Assembly (NCBI RefSeq): GCF_027484205.1
Contig: NZ_JAIXUB010000025.1
Location: forward strand, 238,811 to 302,810
Reading direction: 5' to 3'
Length of the DNA stretch: 64,000 nt
DNA from: Flavobacterium sp.
GTDB taxonomy: Bacteria > Bacteroidota > Bacteroidia > Flavobacteriales > Flavobacteriaceae
A program made the translations under genes and the position numbers. Under the pieces are notes generated by a model. It was not told the DNA's origin. It saw nothing but the letters and a program-made list of their open reading frames with translations, and made no database searches. Shown piece after piece: positions 33,916 to 42,832 of the stretch; position 1 is the first letter of the stretch, and each line of letters starts with the position of its first letter.

Positions 33916-35045
33916 TTCAATTTCTTCTTAATTTCATCAAGAATAAAAATATAATCTTCTTGGTTTTTTACAAAATCTCTGTCCGAAACATCTACTATAA
34001 GTACGTTTAAATCTTTCTGAGTTTTGATGTAATCGAGATATCCATTATTAATTTTTTCTAAGTAATCTGCTGGAATTTCTTGTTCGTAACTTCTTCCTCT
34101 TCTTTTGATATTTGCCAATAATCGCTCGGTGTTTTGATACAAATAAACATACAAATCGGGCTTTGGCATTTCTTTATAAATGATATCAAAAAGCGTTTTG
34201 TACAAACGATATTCATCTTCTGCCAACGTTACTTTAGCAAAAATTAAAGATTTAAAAATATGATAATCAGCAATTATAAAATCTTTAAACAAATCAAATT
34301 GTGCTAAATCATCGGATATTTGTTGGTATCTATCTGCTAAAAAAGACATTTCTAACGGAAAAGCATATCGGTTTTGATCTTTATAAAATTTAGGCAAAAA
34401 CGGATTATCTGCAAATCGTTCTAAAACTGTTTTAGCATTAAAATCTTCTGCTAATTTAGAAACCAAAGTTGTTTTCCCTGCGCCAATATTTCCTTCTATA
34501 GCAATATAGTTAAAATCGTCAAAATTAATTTTATGCAAAGGTGCATTCAGTTTTGAAATCTTAACACAATTACCTTCATCTTCACAATCTTTTAAAATAT
34601 GTGAAATTGATCTTTGAGAAATGGGATGTGTCCAATCGGGAAGAATTTCCTTCATCGGTAACAAAACAAAAAGTCGGTCTTGTAGATGTTTGTGCGGAAT
34701 TTGTAATGCTTCAGATTCAATAATTTCATCATCAAAAGAAATCATATCAACATCAATAACTCTTGGTTGATATTCAGAACTTTCTGTTCGAACTCTACCC
34801 AACCTTTTTTCAACTTTCAAAATGTTTTTCAAAAGCTTTTGCGAATTTTTATGCGTATGAATTAAAACTGCACAATTGTAAAAAGAATCACTAGAAAAAC
34901 CCCAAGAATCAGATTCAAATAAAGAAGAAACCTTTACTACAGTTCCAACTTCTTGGTGCAATAAATCAATGCAACGCTCAATGTTTTCAAGACGATTACC
35001 TTGATTACTGCCTAGGGAAAGTATAACTTGATGCTGGTGATTCAT
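33912..35045 (-). CDS. folK: Bifunctional HPPK-deoxynucleoside kinase fusion
   Basis: This 377-residue protein fuses two enzymes. Residues about 5-160 are 6-hydroxymethyl-7,8-dihydropterin pyrophosphokinase for folate synthesis (SLGSNQGNRLENI, then PRVIDVDMISFDD with the Mg-binding Asp pair). Residues about 180-377 are a deoxynucleoside kinase (P-loop EGNIGAGKTT, ERF motif LERFADNPFL, and a late RGRSYEQ lid Arg). Both halves look complete. The start is the ATG at 35045; the longer TTG frame adds only three codons. The fusion links folate and nucleotide salvage, as in other Bacteroidota. It is divergent from sppA. Confidence 0.93.
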   Translation of the reverse strand: MNHQHQVILSLGSNQGNRLENIERCIDLLHQEVGTVVKVSSLFESDSWGFSSDSFYNCAVLIHTHKNSQKLLKNILKVEKRLGRVRTESSEYQPRVIDVDMISFDDEIIESEALQIPHKHLQDRLFVLLPMKEILPDWTHPISQRSISHILKDCEDEGNCVKISKLNAPLHKINFDDFNYIAIEGNIGAGKTTLVSKLAEDFNAKTVLERFADNPFLPKFYKDQNRYAFPLEMSFLADRYQQISDDLAQFDLFKDFIIADYHIFKSLIFAKVTLAEDEYRLYKTLFDIIYKEMPKPDLYVYLYQNTERLLANIKRRGRSYEQEIPADYLEKINNGYLDYIKTQKDLNVLIVDVSDRDFVKNQEDYIFILDEIKKKLN

Positions 35046-35082
35046 ATTTGGCAAAATAACTAAAAGAATTTTAGAATTGAAG

Positions 35083-35090
35083 TATATTTG
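35083..35090 (+). promoter_or_regulatory. -7 promoter box for sppA
   Basis: TATATTTG matches TAnnTTTG exactly, 95 bases before the sppA ATG. That gives a leader of nearly 90 bases, longer than usual in this window. Confidence 0.5.
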
Positions 35091-35185
35091 TGCCTTGTGT
35101 TGATAACTATTTTTATTTTACAATTAATCAAATGGTTTGTAACAAATTATATTTTTCAACTACTAATTAATAAAAAATTAAAACT

Positions 35186-36952
35186 ATGAGATTTTTAGGA
35201 AATGTATTAGCCACAATTGTTGGACTATTTATTTTTTGCATGATTTTCTTCTTCGGAATTATCTTAATTGGAGCCATTGCTGGCAGCGGAGATTCTGAAA
35301 CTGTTACAGTTCAAAGCAATTCAGTAATCGAATTGGATTTATCAAAAGTCAATTACGATTATGCAGGTAAAACTAATTATGACGACATGCCTTTTTTGAA
35401 TGATAAAGACAAACACAATGGATTATTTGATATAATTAATGCTATCGAATATGCCAAAACTGATTCCGATATTAAAGGAATTTCGATTGTAAACAATTTT
35501 TCAAATCTTGGAATTGCTCAAACCAAAGCGTTGCGTGATGCCTTAGAAGATTTTAAAAAATCAGGTAAATTTATCTATTCTTATGCCGATGTTTATTCGC
35601 AAAAAGATTATTATTTGAATTCGGTTGCCAATGCTATTTATTTAAATCCAATTGGAGAATTAGAATTCAAAGGTTTATCAGCCGAATTGATGTTCTTTAA
35701 AGATTTACAAGAAAAATCGGGTGTAAAAATGGAAGTCATTCGCCACGGAAAATATAAAAGTGCGGTTGAACCATTTTTGGAAAATAAAATGAGTGATGCC
35801 AATAGAGAACAAACTACTCAACTATTAACTTCCGTATGGAATTCTGTAGTTACTGATGTAGCTTCAAGCAGAAAATTATCAGTTGAACGATTAAATCAAG
35901 TTGCCGATGGACTTTTAGCAAGAACACCACAAATGGCAAAAGCCGAAAAATTAATCGACGTAATTGCTTATGAAGATGTTTATCATAACGATATTAAAAA
36001 AGCTTTAAAAGTGGCATCTGATGAAGATTATGAAAGTGTTTCTATTGAAGATTATGCTGAAAAAGTGGCTTCAACATCAACAGATTATTCTAACAAAGAT
36101 AAAATTGCAATTATTTATGCACAAGGTGAAATTGGTAGCGGTGAAGGCGATGTAAACTTGATTGGTGAAGGTGCAATGCGTCGTTCCTTGCAAGAAGCTC
36201 GAAATGATAAAAATGTAAAATCAGTAGTGTTAAGAATCGATTCGCCAGGCGGAAGTGCTTTAACATCGGAATTGATTTGGAGAGAAATTGAATTGACTAA
36301 AAAAGTAAAACCAGTTGTGGTTTCAATGGGAAACTATGCCGCTTCTGGTGGATATTACATTGCTTGTAATGCTAACAAAATTTTTGCTGAAGCCAATACA
36401 ATTACAGGTTCGATTGGAGTTTTTGGAGTTTTACCAAACTTTACCGTTGCAGCAGATAGAATTGGTTTAGATATTGAACAAGTAAAAACTCATACTAACG
36501 CAGCAGGTTACAGCCCATTTATGCCATTAGATGAAAACTATCGTGGTTTTGCCCAAGAAGGAGTTGAACACATTTATTCTACTTTTGTAAACAGAGTTTC
36601 TGCAGGAAGAAAATTAACTTTCGATCAAGTTGATGCTATTGGTCAAGGTAGAGTTTGGAGTGGTCAAGATGCTTTAAAAATTGGTTTAGTTGACAAAATT
36701 GGCGGAATGGATGAAGCTATAAAAGAAGCAGCTAAACTTGGAAAAACAACAAAATATAGAATTCAAAATTTCCCTGAATTTGAAAAAAGTTTTGAAGATG
36801 TTTTAGCACAATTTGGATTTGCACAATCGCGTCAAGCTATTATAAAAGAAGAAATTGGAGAGCAAAATTATAAAGTGCTTCAACAAATAAAACAAATGAC
36901 CAACCAAAAAGGCGTTCAAGCAAGAATGGCTTATGAGTTGAAAATTAATTAA
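35186..36952 (+). CDS. sppA: Signal peptide peptidase SppA, 67K type
   Basis: This 588-residue protein is the long SppA form with two tandem S49 domains. An N-terminal membrane anchor (about 7-35) is followed by the domain carrying the catalytic Lys (RHGKYKSAVEPF, about 190-201) and the second domain with the nucleophilic Ser in GNYAASGGYYIA (about 382-393) and TGSIGVFG. It cleaves leftover signal peptides on the periplasmic face of the inner membrane. All catalytic residues are present. A small membrane-anchored protein gene follows. Confidence 0.95.
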   Translation: MRFLGNVLATIVGLFIFCMIFFFGIILIGAIAGSGDSETVTVQSNSVIELDLSKVNYDYAGKTNYDDMPFLNDKDKHNGLFDIINAIEYAKTDSDIKGISIVNNFSNLGIAQTKALRDALEDFKKSGKFIYSYADVYSQKDYYLNSVANAIYLNPIGELEFKGLSAELMFFKDLQEKSGVKMEVIRHGKYKSAVEPFLENKMSDANREQTTQLLTSVWNSVVTDVASSRKLSVERLNQVADGLLARTPQMAKAEKLIDVIAYEDVYHNDIKKALKVASDEDYESVSIEDYAEKVASTSTDYSNKDKIAIIYAQGEIGSGEGDVNLIGEGAMRRSLQEARNDKNVKSVVLRIDSPGGSALTSELIWREIELTKKVKPVVVSMGNYAASGGYYIACNANKIFAEANTITGSIGVFGVLPNFTVAADRIGLDIEQVKTHTNAAGYSPFMPLDENYRGFAQEGVEHIYSTFVNRVSAGRKLTFDQVDAIGQGRVWSGQDALKIGLVDKIGGMDEAIKEAAKLGKTTKYRIQNFPEFEKSFEDVLAQFGFAQSRQAIIKEEIGEQNYKVLQQIKQMTNQKGVQARMAYELKIN

Positions 36953-36975
36953 TCAAAATAAATGATTTCATAAAT

Positions 36976-37344
36976 TTGATAGTAAAAATAAAAGATATTA
37001 TCGGTGGAATTTTTATAGTAATTTTTATAAGCTACTTTACTTTTTTATTTTATGATTCAACAAAAAGAATATATGAAGATGAAGTTCAAGACACAATAAT
37101 TGACAAAAAAAGTAATAGTAAACTTGGTCATGAATTTTTATTGTCAAGAGAAAAAATTTATACAAGTTTCTTTTCAGATGATTCCGATCAGATAAAAATT
37201 GGAGATTCAATTTTTAAAAATTCCAATTCTACTGAATATAAAATATATAGAAAAGATTCAGATTCAAATACAAGAATTTATTGTAAGAGTATTTTTATAA
37301 AAAAAGATTTATTATTCTATGATTTTATTGTCAAAGAAGATTAA
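36976..37344 (+). CDS. Small membrane-anchored protein, TTG start
   Basis: This 122-residue protein is unrecognised. It has one N-terminal membrane helix (about 8-27) and a polar C-terminal part (about 30-122) with DSDQIKIGDSIFKNSNSTEY and many Lys, Asp and Ser. No in-frame ATG exists between the sppA stop and the helix, so initiation is assumed at TTG 36976. It starts 23 bases after sppA and has its own terminator, which argues for a real, coupled gene. The base composition is more A+T rich than sppA. Confidence 0.6.
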   Translation: MIVKIKDIIGGIFIVIFISYFTFLFYDSTKRIYEDEVQDTIIDKKSNSKLGHEFLLSREKIYTSFFSDDSDQIKIGDSIFKNSNSTEYKIYRKDSDSNTRIYCKSIFIKKDLLFYDFIVKED

Positions 37345-37352
37345 AAATTTAT

Positions 37353-37387
37353 ATCCGTTCAAAAAATATTTGAGCGGATTTTTTTAT
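37353..37387 (+). terminator. Terminator after the sppA unit
   Basis: ATCCGTTCAAA (37353-37363) pairs perfectly with TTTGAGCGGAT (37369-37379), followed by about seven T. Confidence 0.93.
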
Positions 37388-37534
37388 TTGTAAAAGTGTT
37401 TCTACATCAAGCAAATTATGAAACATTTTATGAAAATTTTACAAACTAAAACAATCCTAAAACACTAAATTTGTTTCATATAGTAATAAGGCAAGGTATT
37501 TGCTTTATAATAGTCGAATAAATAGTAAATCATC

Positions 37535-40186
37535 ATGGTAAAGAAAATTTTAAAAATCGTTGGAATTGTATTGTTGTTATTAATTGTCTCAGCATTTGCA
37601 ATTCCGTATCTATTTGAAGACCAAATCAAAGCTAAAATTCTAAAATCTATTAACGAAAGCGTTGATGCTAAAGTGGCTTTTACTGATGCTGATTTAAGTT
37701 TATTCAAAAGTTTTCCAAATGCGAATGTGGCTATGGAAAATTTATCCATTGTAAACAAAGCACCATTTGAAGGCGATACTTTAGTTTCATTCAAAGAACT
37801 AAATTTAAAAATGTCGGTGATGGAACTTTTTAATGGCGATAACGAACCTTTAAATATCGATGCTATTTCCTCCAAAAACGGATTAATTAATATCATTTTC
37901 AATAAAGATGGCGTTGGAAATTTCGATATTGCTTTAAAAAATCAAGACCAAAAAACGGATGATGGAAAAAGTAAACCACTTTCTTTAAAAATTAAAGAAT
38001 ATGATGTTGAAAATTTCAAATTCAAATATTTTGATGAATCGTCAAAAATTTCGATGGTTCTTGACAGCATCAATCACTCTGGAACTGGCGATTTTTCGAA
38101 TGATGTTTTAGATTTAGATACCAAAACAACTGCTAAAGTTTCGTTGAACATGGACAAAGTAAATTATATGAATAATATAAATGTTTCTTTAGATGCTATT
38201 CTCGGAATTGACTTAAAAAACAGCAAATATACTTTCAAAGAAAACAAAGCAAAAATCAACGAATTGCCTCTTGAATTCAACGGATTCATTCAAATGGTTG
38301 ACGCTGGACAGAACTATGATTTGACTTTCAAAACTCCAACTTCATCATTTAAAAACTTCTTAGGATTAATTCCTTCAGCTTATACAAGTAGTTTGGATAA
38401 TGTAAAAACTTCTGGTGATTTTACAGTAGCTGGTTTTGCGAAAGGAATGCTAACTGACACAACTGTTCCTAAATTTAATATTGCAATTGCTTCTAATAAT
38501 GCTTCATTTCAATATCCTAATTTACCAAAATCGGTTAAAAATATTATTATCGACACAAAAATCATCAATGAAACTGGTGTAATGAATGATACTTATGTGA
38601 ATTTAGACAAATTATCATTCTCAATTGATCAAGATGTTTTTAACGCTAAGGCAAACATAAAAAACGTGGCAACAAATGCATTGGTTGACGCCGCATTGAA
38701 AGGAACAATTAATTTAGGAAATCTATCAAAAGCCTATCCTATTAAATTAGAAAAACCACTTTCTGGAATTTTGAAAGCTGATGTAACTACAAAATTTGAT
38801 ATGGCATCGGTTGAAAAAAGTCAATACCAAAACATCAATAATGCTGGAAATATCAACTTAACTGGATTCAAATATGTGGATGAAAACGGTAAATCGATGA
38901 ACATCAACAGTGCGATTGTTCAATTCAATCCGAGTCGTGTCAATCTTCAAGAATTTAAAGCTACGACAGGAAAAAGCGACATGAACGTGACTGGAGTTTT
39001 AGAAAATTTCTACGGATTCATTTTTAGAAATCAGAATTTACAAGGAAATTTCAATTTGAGTTCTAATCAACTTGCGGTTTCCGATTTTATGACCACTGCT
39101 GAACCAACCGCTAAAACAGAAACGAAAGCCAAAACAGAAGCCATGAAAATACCTGCTTTTTTGGATTGTTCTCTTACGGCAAAAGCTAATACCGTTTTAT
39201 ATGATAATTTAACTTTGAAAGATGTTTCGGGAAAATTGATTGTAAAAGACCAAGCTGTGACTTTACAAAATATTAAAACCAATATTTTTGGCGGTTCTAT
39301 TGGTCTGAACGGAATGGTTTCTACCAAAGCAAAAACGCCTACTTTCAACATGAATCTTGGTTTGAATCAAGTGAATATTGCCGACAGTTTTACGCAATTA
39401 GATATGTTGAAAAAAATCGCACCAATTGCAGGAATCATTAACGGAAAACTAAATTCAACTATCAAGTTATCTGGAAATTTAGATGCAAATGAAATGACAC
39501 CTGATTTGAAAACATTATCTGGAGATTTATTAGGTCAATTGTTGTCAACTACTGTAAATTCTAGCAATTCAACCCTTTTAAGTGCTTTAGATTCTAATTT
39601 GAATTTTATCGATTTAAAGAAATTAAATTTAAATGACTTGAAAGCGGCTGTCACTTTCAAAGATGGAAAAGTAAACGTAAAACCATTTGATATAAAATAC
39701 CAAGACATTAAAGTAACTGTTGGCGGAACACATGGTTTTGACCAATTGATGAATTACAATTTAAAGTTTGATGTTCCAGCCAAATATCTTGGAACTGATG
39801 TCAATAATTTAATAGCAAAATTAACTCCTGCAAATGCTGCTAAACTTGAAAATATTCCTGTAAATGCAATTCTTGGAGGTTCGTTTACTACACCAAAAAT
39901 CACTACTGATATCAAAGCAGCAACAACAACTTTAGTAAATAATTTAGTAAAACAACAAAAAGAACAATTGATTGGAAAAGGTAAAAATGAATTGGAAAAT
40001 CTAATAAACAAGAATAAAAAACCAGGCGATACAACCAAAACTAAAATTCCAACTACAAAAGATGAAATTAAGGAAAAAGCCAAAGATGAAATAAAAAAAC
40101 AAACCGAAACTAAAACTAAAGATTTACTGAATGGTTTGTTTAAGAAAAAAGAAAAACCTGCAAGTACAACATCTAAAACTCCATAA
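37535..40186 (+). CDS. AsmA family protein
   Basis: This 883-residue protein begins with an inner-membrane anchor (about 4-25) and continues with the AsmA N-terminal pattern (VDAKVAFTDADLSLFKSFPNA). A long stretch of beta repeats is followed by an AsmA C-terminal domain (about 690-800; GTHGFDQLMNYNLKFDVPAK). The last about 80 residues are Lys/Glu/Thr-rich and disordered. AsmA-like proteins are bridge-type periplasmic lipid-transport proteins that affect outer-membrane biogenesis. A terminator hairpin follows. The gene stands alone. Confidence 0.88.
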   Translation: MVKKILKIVGIVLLLLIVSAFAIPYLFEDQIKAKILKSINESVDAKVAFTDADLSLFKSFPNANVAMENLSIVNKAPFEGDTLVSFKELNLKMSVMELFNGDNEPLNIDAISSKNGLINIIFNKDGVGNFDIALKNQDQKTDDGKSKPLSLKIKEYDVENFKFKYFDESSKISMVLDSINHSGTGDFSNDVLDLDTKTTAKVSLNMDKVNYMNNINVSLDAILGIDLKNSKYTFKENKAKINELPLEFNGFIQMVDAGQNYDLTFKTPTSSFKNFLGLIPSAYTSSLDNVKTSGDFTVAGFAKGMLTDTTVPKFNIAIASNNASFQYPNLPKSVKNIIIDTKIINETGVMNDTYVNLDKLSFSIDQDVFNAKANIKNVATNALVDAALKGTINLGNLSKAYPIKLEKPLSGILKADVTTKFDMASVEKSQYQNINNAGNINLTGFKYVDENGKSMNINSAIVQFNPSRVNLQEFKATTGKSDMNVTGVLENFYGFIFRNQNLQGNFNLSSNQLAVSDFMTTAEPTAKTETKAKTEAMKIPAFLDCSLTAKANTVLYDNLTLKDVSGKLIVKDQAVTLQNIKTNIFGGSIGLNGMVSTKAKTPTFNMNLGLNQVNIADSFTQLDMLKKIAPIAGIINGKLNSTIKLSGNLDANEMTPDLKTLSGDLLGQLLSTTVNSSNSTLLSALDSNLNFIDLKKLNLNDLKAAVTFKDGKVNVKPFDIKYQDIKVTVGGTHGFDQLMNYNLKFDVPAKYLGTDVNNLIAKLTPANAAKLENIPVNAILGGSFTTPKITTDIKAATTTLVNNLVKQQKEQLIGKGKNELENLINKNKKPGDTTKTKIPTTKDEIKEKAKDEIKKQTETKTKDLLNGLFKKKEKPASTTSKTP

Positions 40187-40192
40187 ATTAAG

Positions 40193-40219
40193 ATGCCTTT
40201 CGATTTGAAGGGCATTTTT
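40193..40219 (+). terminator. Terminator after the AsmA-like gene
   Basis: ATGCCTTTC pairs with GAAGGGCAT (one G-U), followed by five T. Confidence 0.85.
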
Positions 40220-40271
40220 ATTTTAAAATTCGAGTAGTTATTTTATAGCTTTTTTCTTTCAATATTTTTAT

Positions 40272-40279
40272 TATATTTG
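40272..40279 (+). promoter_or_regulatory. -7 promoter box for the cytoplasmic LRR gene
   Basis: TATATTTG matches TAnnTTTG, 61 bases before the ATG. Confidence 0.55.
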
Positions 40280-40340
40280 TTCCGTTTGGTGAATAAAATT
40301 CATCTTTTTATAACTTTCTTATAATTTAAAAAAAATAAAA

Positions 40341-41372
40341 ATGGGATTACTATCTAACCTAAAATCAATTTTATCCTCTTTAGGAAGTAAAAATTTCGAT
40401 CCAAATGACATTGAATTTCTAAAAAAAATAATAGCAAATAATTCGATTGACGGAAAATTACTAAATTGGAGTGACGATTCCTATGACAATTGGGATGGTA
40501 TTACTTGGACTGAAAGCGACCCATTGCAAGTAGAACAAATTGATCTTGAAATTAAAGAAGATGAAGTGCCTTTTTTACATGGTAAAATAGATTTGTCTGG
40601 ATTTTCTTCTTTGAGGATGTTCGACTGTGTGAACCAAAATATCAATGCGGTAAACTCCAATGGATCACTAAATTTAAAAAAATTAAATTTAGAAAATAAT
40701 AACATAGAAGCGGTTAATTTGAATGGGACACATAATTTGAAGGAACTTTATTTAGGCAATAATAATCTATCTCAAATAGACCTTACACAGTGCGAAAATT
40801 TAGAAGTATTCGGTGCAGATAATAATAATCTTCAAACTATTGATTGTAGCAGAAACAACAATTTGGTTGAGTTGAGCTGCAAAAATAACAATCTAAAATC
40901 ATTGGACGTAACAAATAATCCCGAACTATTGTATCTATACTGTACAGATAATGAATTATCACAAATTGATTTGTCTAAATCAAAAAAACTTGTTCATTTA
41001 TGGATTTGTAACAACAAATTTAAAAATGTTGATTTGTCGCTACTTTCAAATTTAGAAGACTTTCATTGTAACAATAATGAAATTGAAAATTTGGACATTT
41101 CAAATCTAAAAGAATTAAGACAGTTAAGATGCAATAACAACAAATTAGAACAACTAAATCTCACCAATTTTGAAAGCTTGGAAGATATTGAATGTGAGGA
41201 CAATAAACTTAAAAAACTTAATATTGAAAACCTACCAAAACTATTCTATTTATTATGTAGTGGTAATGATTTTACTGAAATAACTTTATCAAACGTTTCA
41301 GATAAATTAGAAGTTAACTTTAATAAAGTTGATTTTGATTTAGATTCAAAAGTGACCATTCATAAACTCTAA
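40341..41372 (+). CDS. Leucine-rich-repeat protein without export signal
   Basis: This 343-residue protein has a short helical N-terminus (MGLLSNLKSILSSLG) that is not a convincing signal peptide, a region with two WD-like words (WSDDSYDNWDGITW), and then about eleven LRR units of 21 residues (about 95-330) of the form LxxLxCxNNxLxxLDLSxxxx. It lacks a T9SS tail, so it should stay in the cell. Such proteins bind other proteins; the partner is unknown. Asn ladders (NNN) at the repeat turns give A+T-rich AATAATAAT words. It ends before a strong bidirectional hairpin. Confidence 0.82.
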   Translation: MGLLSNLKSILSSLGSKNFDPNDIEFLKKIIANNSIDGKLLNWSDDSYDNWDGITWTESDPLQVEQIDLEIKEDEVPFLHGKIDLSGFSSLRMFDCVNQNINAVNSNGSLNLKKLNLENNNIEAVNLNGTHNLKELYLGNNNLSQIDLTQCENLEVFGADNNNLQTIDCSRNNNLVELSCKNNNLKSLDVTNNPELLYLYCTDNELSQIDLSKSKKLVHLWICNNKFKNVDLSLLSNLEDFHCNNNEIENLDISNLKELRQLRCNNNKLEQLNLTNFESLEDIECEDNKLKKLNIENLPKLFYLLCSGNDFTEITLSNVSDKLEVNFNKVDFDLDSKVTIHKL

Positions 41373-41397
41373 AAACGGTTGTAAAAGGGTTAGTCGA

Positions 41398-41452
41398 TTT
41401 GTGAGTTTGATTGTATAGAACTGAAATAAAGTTCAAAAACCAAACTCACAAA
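41398..41452. terminator. Bidirectional terminator hairpin between convergent genes
   Basis: TTTGTGAGTTTG (41398-41409) pairs perfectly with CAAACTCACAAA (41441-41452), with an inner GAAC/GTTC pair in the loop. The right arm contains the final codons and stop of the minus-strand DUF2797 gene, so the hairpin overlaps coding sequence. Confidence 0.75.
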
Positions 41453-42240
41453 TTTATTTTCACAACATAACCTTCAAAAGTTCGAACATTAAAAACAGTT
41501 CCGTCTTCAAATATTAAATATTGCCCTTTTATTCCGGTTAATTTTCCTGTGAAGTTGGGTGATTTATCTAAATTTAAACTAGTTACTTTTTTAGGATATT
41601 CCAAAACTGGAAAATGCATATCATACAAATCTTCTTTTTCTGGATGATAGAATTCCTGTACTTCTTTTGGAATTAGGTATTTCAAATTGGCACGCTCTTT
41701 TATTAAATCGGCAACAGGAACTTCATTTTTCAGCATTTTTTGCCAATTGGTTTTATCAGCAAAATGATTTTTTAAGGCAACTTCGGTAATTCCTGCTAAA
41801 TAACGATTTGGAACCTCAACTATCGGAATGGCTTGTACTGCACCTTGATCAATCCATCGAGTTGGCACTTGCGTTTTTCTAGTTACACCAACTTTCACTT
41901 CACTAGATAAAGCTAAATACACAATATGTGGTTGCAATTGTACGCGTTTTTCATATTCTAAATCTCTATCTTCAATGTCTAAATGCGCTGTTGATAATTC
42001 GGGTTTCATAATCCAATCACCTGCAGATGCACTACTCATAAAGCAATCGTAACAAAATCCTTGACGGAAAATTTTCTTTTTCTTACCACATTCCAAACAT
42101 TGATAGCCTAGAAAATTAATTTCTAACGATTTATTTAACAACTGATTCAAATGAAGAAAACTATTTTCAAATACCAAATAATACTGAATTGGATTAGAAA
42201 ACTCGGTTTGCATTTTGGTGAGAACGCCTTCGTATTGCAT
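41446..42240 (-). CDS. DUF2797 protein with zinc ribbon
   Basis: This 264-residue protein has a zinc-ribbon-like motif CLECGKKKKIFRQGFCYDC (about 48-66) and the DUF2797 core: HIVYLALSSEVKVGVTRKTQVPTRW (about 108-132), then AGITEVALKNHF, a GIY-YIG-like arrangement of strand, Arg and helix. It has no signal peptide. The GIY-YIG relation suggests nucleic-acid binding or processing, but the family has no established function that I know. The last codons lie inside a hairpin shared with the convergent LRR gene. Confidence 0.85.
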   Translation of the reverse strand: MQYEGVLTKMQTEFSNPIQYYLVFENSFLHLNQLLNKSLEINFLGYQCLECGKKKKIFRQGFCYDCFMSSASAGDWIMKPELSTAHLDIEDRDLEYEKRVQLQPHIVYLALSSEVKVGVTRKTQVPTRWIDQGAVQAIPIVEVPNRYLAGITEVALKNHFADKTNWQKMLKNEVPVADLIKERANLKYLIPKEVQEFYHPEKEDLYDMHFPVLEYPKKVTSLNLDKSPNFTGKLTGIKGQYLIFEDGTVFNVRTFEGYVVKINL

Positions 42241-42331
42241 GATTGATTTTAATTAAGAAGCGAAAATTACAATAAATTTACTATTTTAGCGTAAATATAG
42301 ATGTTATGTTACTTTAAAACCAATTCTGATT

Positions 42332-42745
42332 ATGAAAAATCTCTTTATTATAATAACTTTTATATTTCTAAATTCATTTACAATTAAATCGGAATCTAAT
42401 GTACTTCCTGATGGCCATTATTCCGCTATTTTAGATGATGAATTCAAAAAAAAGGAATTGAATGATTTTGAGTTTTTGATTCAAAACGGTAAATTCACCA
42501 TAAAAATAGATGATAAATTTGAAGCTCTAGAAATGGAATGGCTAGATGAAAATTCTTTCGTAGTAAAAGGTTATACTGAACCAAAATCACCAAATGAATT
42601 TGAAAAAAAATTATTAAAAGACAACAGACCAACATTCAATATTGTAAAAAATGTTGATAATGAATATTATTTTACTCTAGGACAAGAATCAGATAAAAGT
42701 CCAATTATTTCTGGGAAATTTATAAAATCATTAAATAGTAAATAG
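42332..42745 (+). CDS. Small exported protein, unknown
   Basis: This 137-residue protein has a Sec signal (about 1-20, NSFTIKSES) and a mature part of alternating strands with many Lys, Glu and Asp (LPDGHYSAILDDEFKKKEL, FTIKIDDKFEALEMEW). I recognise no family. It stands between DUF2797 and the GH3 gene with its own upstream gap. Expected location is the periplasm. Confidence 0.68.
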   Translation: MKNLFIIITFIFLNSFTIKSESNVLPDGHYSAILDDEFKKKELNDFEFLIQNGKFTIKIDDKFEALEMEWLDENSFVVKGYTEPKSPNEFEKKLLKDNRPTFNIVKNVDNEYYFTLGQESDKSPIISGKFIKSLNSK

Positions 42746-42832
42746 TCCTTTTAAATGGTAAAACAAACATAATACCATAGTGGTTAAATAATTTTAAATC
42801 AATTTTAAATTCATAATTCTTAATTCAAAATC

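Noticed and set aside
37465..37902. 145-residue minus-strand frame at the start of the AsmA-like gene
   Set aside because: Shadow of the plus-strand N-terminus; no recognisable domain.
39754..40215. 153-residue hydrophobic minus-strand frame over the end of the AsmA-like gene
   Set aside because: It is the antisense of a Lys/Thr-rich tail, has no promoter or ribosome site, and covers the AsmA terminator.
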